A stretch of 64,000 nt of DNA from G963675935 sp963675935 (lineage in GTDB: Bacteria > Planctomycetota > Planctomycetia > Pirellulales > Thermoguttaceae): contig OY780964.2 of NCBI GenBank assembly GCA_963675935.2, positions 186,001-250,000 on the forward strand, in the 5' to 3' direction. Positions within the stretch are counted from its first letter, which is position 1. The number at the start of each line of letters is the position of its first letter. The translations under genes were made by a program, and so were the position numbers. Positions 19,945 to 28,851 of the stretch are shown piece by piece. The notes below the pieces were generated by a model that saw only the letters and a list, made by a program, of their open reading frames with translations, made no database searches and was not told the DNA's origin.

Positions 19945-20193
19945 TCATCGCGGCTTCCGGAGTTGTTGAAACGATCGTTCCACCCCCTCCAAAAACAGTC
20001 GTAGGTCTTCTAGGCGGAACAACCGGTAGTTGTTTGCCGGATTGATTCGGACAGGGATCTTGCCTTCTGTTGCCCAGGTCCGCAGGGTGTTTTGGGAGAC
20101 CCCTAAGAATCGGGCAGCTTCGGCGGTCTTCACGTACTGGTCGAGTTTTTGCACGGCCAATCTCTCCGCAGACATTCGCCATTTAACGGTCAA
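19945..20193 (-). CDS. excisionase/MerR-like helix-turn-helix protein
   Basis: 82 aa. VKTAEAARFLGVSQNTLRTW followed by EGKIPVRINPANNYRLFR is the HTH_17 / MerR-type winged helix seen in excisionases and small regulators: a recognition helix followed by the wing ending in the NNYRLFR strand. It lies 61 bp upstream of the sigma-like gene on the same strand, so it is probably the promoter-proximal gene of the defence-like operon and may control it. The start could be residue 1 or Met7; neither has a strong ribosome site. Confidence 0.75.
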   Translation of the reverse strand: MTVKWRMSAERLAVQKLDQYVKTAEAARFLGVSQNTLRTWATEGKIPVRINPANNYRLFRLEDLRLFLEGVERSFQQLRKPR

Positions 20194-20710
20194 AGTCCAG
20201 ACTATACCAAACCCTCCAGACTATGCCTAGTGGCACCGCTGTAGAGGGAGGAGGGGGGCTGGGATTTCCAACAAGAATTGCCAGCCGTAGGTGGTCATCT
20301 GCCGCAAAGAGAATCGCGAATGCGGTTTCTGTGGTTTAAGGGCCATGCGACTTCCTTGCAGCATGGCGAGTCAGGCTGTCCAAATTCTGCGTACCTGAGA
20401 GGCTGAATAGAGAATGGGCCGGGGAACGAAAAACGCCCCCTTCAAAAGATTGGGGGCGATAACGCGATGTGCGTAACAACGCGATTGCACAACGCCGGCA
20501 CACTCGCTGGATAGAATCGGACAACGTCAGGAGCCAATGCTGCCAAGCCTGAGGCGCAAGGGCTGTGGCCACAATCGTGACAAAGGCACATTTACCTGCG
20601 CGTTCCTTGCCGACGAGGGCAAGGGCTTCAAATACCTCTACGGGAACGTACAAGGCGGTTTTACATTGACCGCTTGCGACTCAGGTTTGGCGGCATTGGC
20701 TCTTCAGCAT
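20194..20710. other. intergenic region without a supported gene
   Basis: This stretch separates the HTH regulator (leftward, starting at 20193) from the end of the surface-protein gene (20711). It holds the terminator described at 20429-20458. Open frames exist on both strands (for example 20336-20653 minus) but have no ribosome site, no recognised motif and no fit to neighbours. Confidence 0.5.
20429..20458 (-). terminator. rho-independent terminator for the surface-protein gene
   Basis: On the minus strand a 7-bp GC stem (CGCCCCC with GGGGGCG) with an 11-nt loop is followed by TTTTT. It lies about 250 nt past the stop of the leftward surface-protein gene, the only leftward gene just upstream of it. 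Confidence 0.6.
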
Positions 20711-23545
20711 CTACTCCGCCAACTGATTCAACGCCGCTCGTGTGCTGGGACCGACTCGGCCATAACCGACCGAACCTGCCGTGGCTATGTTGTTCTGGAC
20801 CTGAAATGTCTGGACGGCCTTGAGCGTGGTTGGACCGAATCTGCCGTTGCAATTGACTTCCTTTGGAAAGAAACCTTGTTGCTGTAGAATATTCTGAAGC
20901 AGCACGACCTGGCTACCCTTAGAGCCATAGAAGAGCGGTTCCGTTAATGTGCTGCCAGATGAGGAACTTGCTTGGGTTTGGTTCTGCGCCTTCAGTGCAT
21001 TGATTTTTGCAATAAGGTCTTGAATCTTGGCCTGAAGTTGGGCGATGAGTTCTTGGTCGGATGTTTCATCGGACGAATCCTCGTCGGTCTCGCTGGCATT
21101 GGCAACTTCATCGTCGTTATCCTGGTCTTCATCGGATTCGGCGGTGTATGTGTCGTCGTTATCATCATTGTCGGCTGTGGCGTAGCTGCCTCCGCCTCCT
21201 CCGCCACTGTTGCCTGCTGGATAATATTCCACTGCAAAGGTATGAGTGGAATAACCTCCGCTGTATGTGAACGAAATGGCACCATTTGCGTCGGAAGCAT
21301 AAGCACCTATCATCTGTCCGTCTACTGAGACGCTATACACTGTATTTGGAGTCAAATCTCCAACTGTATGTTTGGTAACCATATCCGAGGATTGGGCATT
21401 GCTTTCCGTCCAGCTTTTGGAGTCGGTTGCCCATGTGATGTTGGTGATGTCGAGCCAAGCTGGACGCGTATCTGTGGCTCCGTAGGTTGTAAGGCTTCCG
21501 CTCTGCGGAGTTATGCTCAATTTCGCTGTCGTCCCGCTCGTAATGCCGAGATCGCGGAACTTACCGTCCGCGTAGATACGGGCTCCTCCTCCGATATCTA
21601 TCGTGTCAGGAGTAGCGATAGCGAGGTTATGAGGGGGCTGATATTCGTAGGCTCCGATGTCTGGAGCACCGTAGATGGGATTACCGGCGTAGTCAGTGGC
21701 AAGACCGACGTCGGAGCCTGCATCAATAGCAGGGGAACTAGATTGAAGAGTGAAATCGTATCCGTTTAGATCATTAATCCTAGGATCGCCTGACAACGAA
21801 TTAGACTCAGCAGAAGCACTTACGCCATTCAAATCGGTAATCCTTGAATTAGCCTGCGCCGTAGCTTTCCATGATGATAAAGTGTCGTAGTTTGTTGTAT
21901 CTATCTTGCCCAAATGTGCATTGTGCCCGGACGTAGCATCATAATACCAGTTGTAGTCAGTCCATGCTTGAATATAAGGACCAGCTATGCACATTCCTTG
22001 ATTGTTGTCCGCGGTTTGCCTGATTATTATCACATTATTCGCATACTTTACCTTCTGCCCGTTCAATTGTATAGACATTCCATGTCCTGTATATGGAGGG
22101 ACATTGCTACCACTTGGATTATGGATAACGGTGTTGTTGAACTCGTTAGTAGGATTCGCCGAACTCGGTTCATTCGATAGATCCATATCGTTCACGGTGC
22201 TATCCCTGACGATATTGTAATAAATTTGATTGCCGCTTGTCCCAGATGGAAGAGTGACCTCTATTCCAACATAGTTCCGATATATGTTGTTCCTATAAAT
22301 CGCATTATTTGAACTAGAACCATCTATGTAGATACCTGATCCGGCACCTGTATTGTAGTACCCAGACGTATGAGCGTATATAGTATTGGAATACACATGT
22401 GCGTTATTGCTAGAGCTCATGTATAGTCCTATTGTTCCATTATCATGAACGCTGTTGTTGTATACCTGAGCACCGGAACCGGAAAACCGAATTCCATATT
22501 GTGTAACATTGTAAACCCTATTATTGCTAATTTGTGCGTTGTTTGAGCTAGCGGCATCAAGGACAATGCCATAAGTCGTGGTTCCACTTATATCATTATT
22601 ATCCAGTGTCACTCCTGGGCAGCTTATGCTCTGAATACCCCTCTGCCCCACGCCATTACTCGCAATTGTAGAATTAACGATCTGGATATTGGAACATGTA
22701 TACAGATATAAGCCATACATGTTGAACCATTTTATCGTAACGGTATCAAGAATAGTGTTAGCTGAAGTAATAAAAGCCACTCCGGAGTTTGTGTTATTAA
22801 CGGATTGAAGCGTCAAATGCGAGAAGGTCAGATAGTCTTTGTCGGGCTCCATAATGTCATTTCGCTTACTGACCTGAATACTTCCAGTAGTCGGTGCCTC
22901 ACCAACATTAACCCAAAGTGTTCCACCATTAGCGGAAGACCAATCATAATGATTAAGGGAAACTGTATTTGTCGCACCGGAAGCGAGCGTTAGCTGAGTG
23001 GTATCATAGACAACAACATTTGGCATAGCTGCCACAGTCGCCTTATAACCTGTGCCATCCGTAGTCCAAGTTAGCGATGTTGGATTGTATGCGCCAGAGA
23101 GAACCGCCTCTCCTGATCCCCAGGTACTAGTCGAGGTGGTAGTTATCGGATTGGAAGCAGTTCCCGCCTGTTTTGTGGTAAGATGCACGTCGTACCAGGT
23201 GTCTCCCCGTTTCATATTGATAATGTCGCCGGGCTGAATGATGATCGCAGCGGAGGTTCCTGTCGCATTAGAGTCCCAAGGATGGTGCGCCCAAGGTGTA
23301 TCTAGTGAAGTTCCGTTATTGGTATCGTTGCCATTAGTCGAGACATAGTACGTTGCCGCGCTGGCGCTTCCCGCGAACAGCGAGAATCCTGCAACGGCGA
23401 TCACTGCAACGAGCAGGAGCGTGAATGTCGGCCGAAGGTGCCGGCGTTCCAAGTTGCGAGAAAAGGCGTGAGAAAGCAATGCTCGTACTGCGTTTTGTAG
23501 TGTGTGTGATGATTTGCTCATATGTGTGAATCTTAATTTCTTCAT
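20711..23545 (-). CDS. secreted right-handed beta-helix protein with C-terminal peptidoglycan-binding domain
   Basis: 944 aa from the ATG at 23545 (MKKLRF); a shorter start at 23521 is possible and the frame is open further upstream. A membrane segment TFTLLLVAVIAVAGFSLFAG near residue 40 ends in SASA, a plausible signal peptide. Then comes YYVSTNGNDTNNGTSLDTPW, typical of parallel beta-helix surface proteins, with Asn-rich helix rungs through about residue 560. A low-complexity Asp/Glu stretch, a coiled coil (LIAQLQAKIQDLIAKINALK) and a PG_binding_1 domain (YGSKGSQVVLLQNIL to VGPSTRAALNQL) end the protein. The coiled-coil plus PG-binding tail is a hallmark of Patescibacteria (CPR) surface proteins. 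The gene is visibly more AT-rich than its neighbours, which suggests transfer. Confidence 0.85.
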   Translation of the reverse strand: MKKLRFTHMSKSSHTLQNAVRALLSHAFSRNLERRHLRPTFTLLLVAVIAVAGFSLFAGSASAATYYVSTNGNDTNNGTSLDTPWAHHPWDSNATGTSAAIIIQPGDIINMKRGDTWYDVHLTTKQAGTASNPITTTSTSTWGSGEAVLSGAYNPTSLTWTTDGTGYKATVAAMPNVVVYDTTQLTLASGATNTVSLNHYDWSSANGGTLWVNVGEAPTTGSIQVSKRNDIMEPDKDYLTFSHLTLQSVNNTNSGVAFITSANTILDTVTIKWFNMYGLYLYTCSNIQIVNSTIASNGVGQRGIQSISCPGVTLDNNDISGTTTYGIVLDAASSNNAQISNNRVYNVTQYGIRFSGSGAQVYNNSVHDNGTIGLYMSSSNNAHVYSNTIYAHTSGYYNTGAGSGIYIDGSSSNNAIYRNNIYRNYVGIEVTLPSGTSGNQIYYNIVRDSTVNDMDLSNEPSSANPTNEFNNTVIHNPSGSNVPPYTGHGMSIQLNGQKVKYANNVIIIRQTADNNQGMCIAGPYIQAWTDYNWYYDATSGHNAHLGKIDTTNYDTLSSWKATAQANSRITDLNGVSASAESNSLSGDPRINDLNGYDFTLQSSSPAIDAGSDVGLATDYAGNPIYGAPDIGAYEYQPPHNLAIATPDTIDIGGGARIYADGKFRDLGITSGTTAKLSITPQSGSLTTYGATDTRPAWLDITNITWATDSKSWTESNAQSSDMVTKHTVGDLTPNTVYSVSVDGQMIGAYASDANGAISFTYSGGYSTHTFAVEYYPAGNSGGGGGGSYATADNDDNDDTYTAESDEDQDNDDEVANASETDEDSSDETSDQELIAQLQAKIQDLIAKINALKAQNQTQASSSSGSTLTEPLFYGSKGSQVVLLQNILQQQGFFPKEVNCNGRFGPTTLKAVQTFQVQNNIATAGSVGYGRVGPSTRAALNQLAE

Positions 23546-23730
23546 CGTATCATGCGTGCAACGCGGAAGTAAAGCTGCCACCCTGTGGATAACTCGTTGC
23601 GTGTTGACAAGCATCATCGAGTGCTTACGTTGCGCGGTGCAAGTTGCTTCGGACAACAAATCCACCAGCCTTACACAATTTGACAGATATCGGGTATTAT
23701 GGAGCAATAGTAACCTAATCATCACAACAC

Positions 23731-24024
23731 ATGAAAAGAAAACGGATACCGAATCGCCTAAAGAAGTACCGCAGGATTCGTGGACTTCGACAACGAGATG
23801 TGGCAGCCGTTCTCGGCTTGGCTGACAGCAGCCGCATTTCCCGGTGGGAACGCGGAATGTGTCTGCCAGCGACTGCGAACCTTTTCAAGCTTGCCGCTGT
23901 CTACCGCACGATGGTTGACGCGCTTTACTGCGACGTACTGCGTGAGACCAGAGAAGATGTGCGTGACAAAGAGCACATAGTATTGAAAAGACATCATTGC
24001 CATGACCGCTTGGAAAGGGTTTAA
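23731..24024 (+). CDS. XRE-family helix-turn-helix regulator
   Basis: 97 aa. MKRKRIPNRLKKYRRIRGLR leads into an HTH_3 fold: QRDVAAVLGLADSSRISRWE is the helix-turn-helix, followed by LPATANLFKLAAVYRT. It is divergent from the surface-protein gene and overlaps the next gene by 23 nt, so it is likely the first gene of the mobile element's rightward operon and its repressor. The intergenic region contains an imperfect inverted repeat AAGCA-N8-TGCTT (about 23608-23625) that could be an operator. Confidence 0.82.
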   Translation: MKRKRIPNRLKKYRRIRGLRQRDVAAVLGLADSSRISRWERGMCLPATANLFKLAAVYRTMVDALYCDVLRETREDVRDKEHIVLKRHHCHDRLERV

Positions 24025-24261
24025 GCGGGTCGAGGGACAGAACAAGCAGTGGTGGGCACCTGTATGGCTTGGATTGGTGGCTGACTGTCAGGCGAAACAC
24101 TACCGCAAGATGAAAAGCGCGGTGTGGCTGTATCTGTACTTGGTGCTACATGCGAATCGTGCCACCGGCGTTCTGCTCAGGAAGATCAACACGATTTGCT
24201 CTGACACGGGCCTTCCGCGAGACACGATTATTCGGTGGCTCGCCCTGCTGCGGAGGGAAGG

Positions 24262-25548
24262 CAGGGCCAGCGCGCACTCTGCGTAGCTCTGGCAATATAG
24301 GGGGTTGCGCCTTCTCGCGTGATTTGGTATACCATCGTTTTTGCGTTCTGGATCTGAAGTGGAGGACGAACGATGGCAAGTCGTGTGCGGATGGATGTGA
24401 AAGAGGTCTTGCAGCATTTCAAACAATTGGAGGATCCGCGGTCGTCGGTGAACCTGCTGCATCCGCTCGATAGTGTTGTCGTTATTGCGATCATGGCGGT
24501 GCTCGCCGGAGCCAATGGACCAACGGCCATCGCCAAGTGGGCCAATATGAAGTCCGAGATATTGTTGCACCTCTTGGATCTTCCACATGGCATTCCCCAG
24601 AAAGATGTCTTCCGACGAGTTTTGGCCACCTTGAAGCCGGATGCCTTTCAAGCCTGCTTTACGATGTGGCTGACGTCGCTGCGAGCCGCCGCCGCGGAGG
24701 CCACGGGCGTAAAACGACCGACTCTCGCCATCGACGGAAAGACGTTGCGGCGAAGTCACGATCGCCGCAGAAATCTCGGCGCCTTGCATTCCGTCAGTGT
24801 TTGGGCGAGCGAGTTTGGATTGACGCTTGCGCAGGTGGCCACGGCGGAGAAATCCAATGAAATCACCGCGATTCCCGAACTGTTGTCGCTCATCGACATT
24901 CACGGAGCCATCATCACGATCGACGCGATGGGGGCGCAAACCGCCATCGCGGAGAAGATTATTGATGGCGGAGGAGACTACGTCCTGGCGCTGAAGGGAA
25001 ACCAGGGAACGTTGCACGACGCGGTCATCGAGTATATCAACGAACAGACGAAGACCGACTTCCGTGGAATCGGCGTCCGTCGATGCGACGCCGTGGAAAA
25101 GAAGCACGGCAGGATCGAGAGGCGAACCTACCTTCAGATGCCCGCTCCCAAGAGCCTGCCTGGGTTCAATCGATGGAAGGGATTGCTCACGATCGGGATT
25201 GCATTTCTCTGTTGCATCCGCGATGGAAAAGAAACCAACGAGGTGCGATATTTCGTCAGTAGCCTGCCCGTCAAGGTAAGGCAGTTTGCCCACGCTGTTC
25301 GTAGTCACTGGGGAATCGAGAACAGTTGTCATTGGTGCTTGGATGTCACGTATCGCGAGGATGAGTCACGCATTCGTGATGAGCGTCTTCGCGAGAACTT
25401 TGCCTGGTTGAATCGCCTTACGTTGTCCCTGTTGAAGCAGCATCCCGAGAAAGACAGCGTGGCCATGAAACGCCGCGCCTGCGGCTGGAACGATGACTAC
25501 ATGCTCCAAGTCCTTACCGGAACAAGGGGTTAGTACGCGCTGGCCCTG
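24262..25548 (+). mobile_element. ISAs1-family insertion sequence (1287 bp, complete)
   Basis: Inverted ends begin CAGGGCCAGCGCG (with ACT after one mismatch) and are flanked by a perfect 10-bp duplication GGAGGGAAGG (24252-24261, 25549-25558), within the 8-10 bp expected for ISAs1. It interrupts the HTH/RepA-like gene. Confidence 0.94.
24373..25533 (+). CDS. ISAs1-family transposase
   Basis: 386 aa. An N-terminal DUF4096-like region (HFKQLEDPRSSVNLLHPLDS, VVVIAIMAVLAGANG) is followed by the DDE core: LAIDGKTLRRSHD (first Asp), ITIDAMGAQTAIAEKIIDGG (second Asp), YVLALKGNQGTLH, and the C-terminal HWGIENSCHWCLDVTYREDE (Glu and final acidic residues). This is the standard ISAs1/H-repeat layout. 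The frame is intact. Confidence 0.95.
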   Translation: MASRVRMDVKEVLQHFKQLEDPRSSVNLLHPLDSVVVIAIMAVLAGANGPTAIAKWANMKSEILLHLLDLPHGIPQKDVFRRVLATLKPDAFQACFTMWLTSLRAAAAEATGVKRPTLAIDGKTLRRSHDRRRNLGALHSVSVWASEFGLTLAQVATAEKSNEITAIPELLSLIDIHGAIITIDAMGAQTAIAEKIIDGGGDYVLALKGNQGTLHDAVIEYINEQTKTDFRGIGVRRCDAVEKKHGRIERRTYLQMPAPKSLPGFNRWKGLLTIGIAFLCCIRDGKETNEVRYFVSSLPVKVRQFAHAVRSHWGIENSCHWCLDVTYREDESRIRDERLRENFAWLNRLTLSLLKQHPEKDSVAMKRRACGWNDDYMLQVLTGTRG

Positions 25549-25941
25549 GGAGGGAAGGATACATCACCACAGTCAACACGGGCCGTTGCCTGACCATCCA
25601 GGTCACACAGTGGAAGCCATTGTCACGGTACGGAAAATCCCAACAGCAGAAGTTGGATATTTCCGGCAGCAGAGGTTGGAAATATCCAACACCTACGGCA
25701 GCAGGAATTTCGCCAGCCGCCGTTCATTTTGCCCCGAAAACAGGAGTTCGCGCCGTCGCTAACAATATGAATATAAATATATTAGTCAACAACAAAACGC
25801 AAATGATGCAACACACACTTCCATTAAGTCGTGAAGGCGGCGGATTTTCAACCATTGCCATTCGTGTCCGTCCTGTGAACTACATCTTGCATGGTCTGGT
25901 ATTCTGGAATCGTGGGGCAAACGATATCCAGGAGGTCAGTC

Positions 25942-26418
25942 ATGGACAGTGCGCGACGACGGAGCCCGGCGGAAGCGAGACGTTTTTGGGAGTTGGCAAT
26001 CGATCTGTGGGCGAATAGCGGGATGAGCGCGGCAGGCTTCTGCCGACGCGAGGGCCTGAAAGAATCCTCGTTCTACGCCTGGCAACAACGGCTGCGAAAA
26101 GAGGATCGCCCATCGGAGGCCATCGCCACGCTGGCGACAATGGAGTCGACATCGGCGCAACCCGAGACAAAGCCGATAGCCCAGCAGTCCCGTCAGCAGC
26201 GTAAGCGGCTGTGTCAGTCCGCGGGCGATGGCAGCTTGGTGCCCGTGCGTCTGGTGGAGGATGCCGAGCCAATCGCGGCGAACGCGGCCAACACGTCGAG
26301 GTCGTCACCGCCCATCGAGATTCTTCTTCCGCGTGGGACGCTGATTCGCGTTGAGCACGGTTGCGACATCGCACTGCTGCAGCAAGTCTTGGCCGTGTTG
26401 GAGAGCCCGCCGTGCTAA
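25942..26418 (+). CDS. tnpA: IS66 TnpA accessory protein, copy 2
   Basis: 158 aa, differing from copy 1 by one visible substitution (QQSRQQRKR instead of QQSRRQRKR). It has the same GGAGG ribosome site and overlaps tnpB by 7 nt. Confidence 0.9.
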   Translation: MDSARRRSPAEARRFWELAIDLWANSGMSAAGFCRREGLKESSFYAWQQRLRKEDRPSEAIATLATMESTSAQPETKPIAQQSRQQRKRLCQSAGDGSLVPVRLVEDAEPIAANAANTSRSSPPIEILLPRGTLIRVEHGCDIALLQQVLAVLESPPC

Positions 26419-26816
26419 GTCTGCCCGTGGCGGTACGAATCTTCGTCTTCACGGGCGTGACGGATATGAGGAGGAGTTTTGATGGGTTAGCCGCGATGGT
26501 CGAGAACGAGATCGGCCAGAACCCGGAGTCAGGCCATTTATTTCTGTTCTTCAATCGTCGCCACGATCGCGTGAAGATTCTTTTCTGGCAGGGCGACGGC
26601 CTTGTTCTTTGGTACAAGCGATTGGAAGGATCTACCTTCCCATCATTGCGAGCCACCTCTGACAAAGCGGGCGAAACGCCGGCATTGGAGATCCGCGCCG
26701 GCGAATTGGCAATGTTGCTTGATGGCGTCGATCCGCGGACGGTTACGCGGCGAAAACGATTCTATCGTGTGGCTCGCGCGAGCGATGATTCTCCGCGGCC
26801 AGCCCTGCACACATGA
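26412..26816 (+). CDS. tnpB: IS66 TnpB (Orf2 family), copy 2
   Basis: 134 aa from the overlapping GTG. It differs from copy 1 at a few residues (VENEIG for VESEIG, RAGE for RVGE, ASDD for ARDD, ALHT for ALHS). The Orf2 signature TGVTDMRRSFDGLA is retained. Confidence 0.93.
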   Translation: MLSLPVAVRIFVFTGVTDMRRSFDGLAAMVENEIGQNPESGHLFLFFNRRHDRVKILFWQGDGLVLWYKRLEGSTFPSLRATSDKAGETPALEIRAGELAMLLDGVDPRTVTRRKRFYRVARASDDSPRPALHT

Positions 26817-26883
26817 TTTCCAAACAAAAACTATTCTTTCCCTCTGGAATAAGTCGGGTTCATTGTGTATCTATAGAGACGAC

Positions 26884-28569
26884 ATGAACGCGAACGTCTC
26901 TTCATCACCGAACTCATCTTCGCCGCCGGCGGATACCCCAGACTTGCAACGACTGATCGAAGCTTTGCTGGGTCGGGAATCGCATCTGTTGGCCGCTTTG
27001 GAGGAATCGTCGCAGACGATCGCTGCCCAACAGCAGACGATCGAGAAGCTCAGCCACGAGTTGGCGTTGTTGAAGCGACACATTTTCGGGCATCGCCGCG
27101 AGCGGTTTGCCGAAGACCCGCGTCAGCAGCATCTTTTCGAGGTACAGAACGATTCCTCGTCATCATCGCCGCCGGCGGTGGAAAGCACCGAGGAGCCATC
27201 GACGCGAAAGCGTCGCGGCCACGGTCGTCGGCCGCTGCCGCAGTTTTTGCCGCGCAAGCGGGTGGAACACGCGGTTTCCGCGGAGGAATTGGTGTGTCCG
27301 TGCTGCGGCGAGTCGCGGGAGAAGATCGACGAAGAGGTTAGCGAACAATTAGCCTACGTTCCCGCTTCGCTGTACATTGAGGAGCACGCCCGGTTCACCT
27401 ACGCCTGCCGGAAATGCCAGGAACAAGTGGTGACGGCGTCGAAGCCGGCGCAACCGATCGAGAAGAGCGTCGCCGGGCCGAGCTTGCTGGCCCATGTGAT
27501 CGATGCGAAATACGCCCAGCACAAGCCGCTGTATCGTCTGGAAGACGATTTGGCGCGGTATGGGGTGCTGATTCGTCGCAGCACGCTTTGGGGCTGGATG
27601 CGAGGTTCGGCCGAGTGCCTGACGCCGTTCTATCGGCTGCTGATTCGCCGAACGTTGAGCAGCGGCGTGTTGGGAACCGACGACACGCCGGTGAAAGTTC
27701 TCGATCCGGAATTGGACCACACACGAACCGGTCGGTTTTGGAGTTATGTAGGTGACGCTCGGCATCCGTACACGGTCTACGATTACACGCCGAACCGAAA
27801 GCGGGACGGTCCGCAGAAGTTTTTGAGGGACTATCGCGGCGTGCTTCAGGCGGACGCCTTTGGTGGTTATGACGGAATATTCTGGGAGTCGCGCGGGGCG
27901 ATTGTCGAAGCTGGCTGCAACGCGCACGCCCGGCGGAAGTTTTTTGACGCTCGCGACACCTCGCCTCAGTTGGCGCACGAGGCGTTGGCTTTCTTTCAGC
28001 AGCTTTACGCTGTGGAACACGAGGCGGTTGGCATGTCGGACGACGAACGACTGGCGTTGCGCCAGGCGAAGTCGGCGCCCATCATGGAGGCGTTGGCCGA
28101 TTGGCTACGCGACAAGTTGGTCGTGGTGCGGCCGAAGTCGCCGATTACCGTTGCGATCAAGTACAGCCTGCGGCAGTGGGAGGCGCTGACGCGGTTCCTC
28201 GGCAACGGGGCGATTCCCATCGACAACAACCGAACGGAGCGATCGCTGAAAGAGCAAGCTCTCGGACGCCGCAATTGGACATTCTTGGGCAGCGACCAGG
28301 GCGGCAGCACCGCGGCGGTGCTTTACAGTTTCGTGGCCAGTGCGAAGCGGCATCATCTCGACCCGCAGGCGTACCTGACCGATGTGTTGACCCGACTGCC
28401 GCAGATCACCAATCCGCTTGAGCTTCGTGGGCTACTGCCGGATCGTTGGGCGAAAACCCATCCGGAGCATGTGCGGAGCTACCGACGCGAAGAATCGGCC
28501 GCTGCGGCCCGTCGACGTCAAAGTCGGCATCGCCAATTGGCGAAGAAGCATCCGAGCCGTCGGTCCTAG
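26884..28569 (+). CDS. tnpC: IS66 TnpC transposase, copy 2
   Basis: 561 aa with the DDE residues intact (GTDDTPVK, QADAFGGYD, NNRTERSLK). It differs from copy 1 by a few substitutions (LLAALEESSQTIAAQ, SSSPPAV, GSDQGGS). Confidence 0.95.
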   Translation: MNANVSSSPNSSSPPADTPDLQRLIEALLGRESHLLAALEESSQTIAAQQQTIEKLSHELALLKRHIFGHRRERFAEDPRQQHLFEVQNDSSSSSPPAVESTEEPSTRKRRGHGRRPLPQFLPRKRVEHAVSAEELVCPCCGESREKIDEEVSEQLAYVPASLYIEEHARFTYACRKCQEQVVTASKPAQPIEKSVAGPSLLAHVIDAKYAQHKPLYRLEDDLARYGVLIRRSTLWGWMRGSAECLTPFYRLLIRRTLSSGVLGTDDTPVKVLDPELDHTRTGRFWSYVGDARHPYTVYDYTPNRKRDGPQKFLRDYRGVLQADAFGGYDGIFWESRGAIVEAGCNAHARRKFFDARDTSPQLAHEALAFFQQLYAVEHEAVGMSDDERLALRQAKSAPIMEALADWLRDKLVVVRPKSPITVAIKYSLRQWEALTRFLGNGAIPIDNNRTERSLKEQALGRRNWTFLGSDQGGSTAAVLYSFVASAKRHHLDPQAYLTDVLTRLPQITNPLELRGLLPDRWAKTHPEHVRSYRREESAAAARRRQSRHRQLAKKHPSRRS

Positions 28570-28851
28570 CCCGCTCTGCCGCGCACTTGCTCATCACCGC
28601 CGCTCAGGTATGTGGTGTTCACAGGACGGACACTGCCATTCAAGCACGTCAAGCGATGCTCGCAACGAATTTGGCCGATTCGCTCAATGACCGCAGCGGC
28701 ATTCCTCGCTACCGGACGTTGTGCCGGAAATATCCCGAAGAGCTTCTAAAGAAAGTATTGGCCGAGGTCATCGCGGTGCCAGCCATAAAGATCAGGAAAA
28801 GTCGAGCAGCATTATTCACCTATTTACTTTGCCACCATGTACAAGGAGCCA

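Larger units (their letters stand above)
25864..28633 (+). mobile_element. IS66-family element, copy 2 (2770 bp, complete)
   Basis: It has the same ends (GTGTCCGTCCTGTGAAC) and length as copy 1, with its own 8-bp duplication TGCCATTC (25856-25863 and 28634-28641). It interrupts the HTH/RepA-like gene. The differing duplications show two separate transposition events. Confidence 0.96.

Noticed and set aside
20336..20653. 105-aa minus-strand frame downstream of the surface-protein gene
   Set aside because: No ribosome site, no known motif, and it spans the predicted terminator.
23670..23700. Promoter before the XRE gene (TTGACA near TATTAT)
   Set aside because: The two boxes are only 9 bp apart, too close for a sigma70 promoter.
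28837..28851. Earlier start for the first RuvC-like gene
   Set aside because: The AAGGAG site lies five bases before the ATG at 28852, and the family start begins at MRILAV there.
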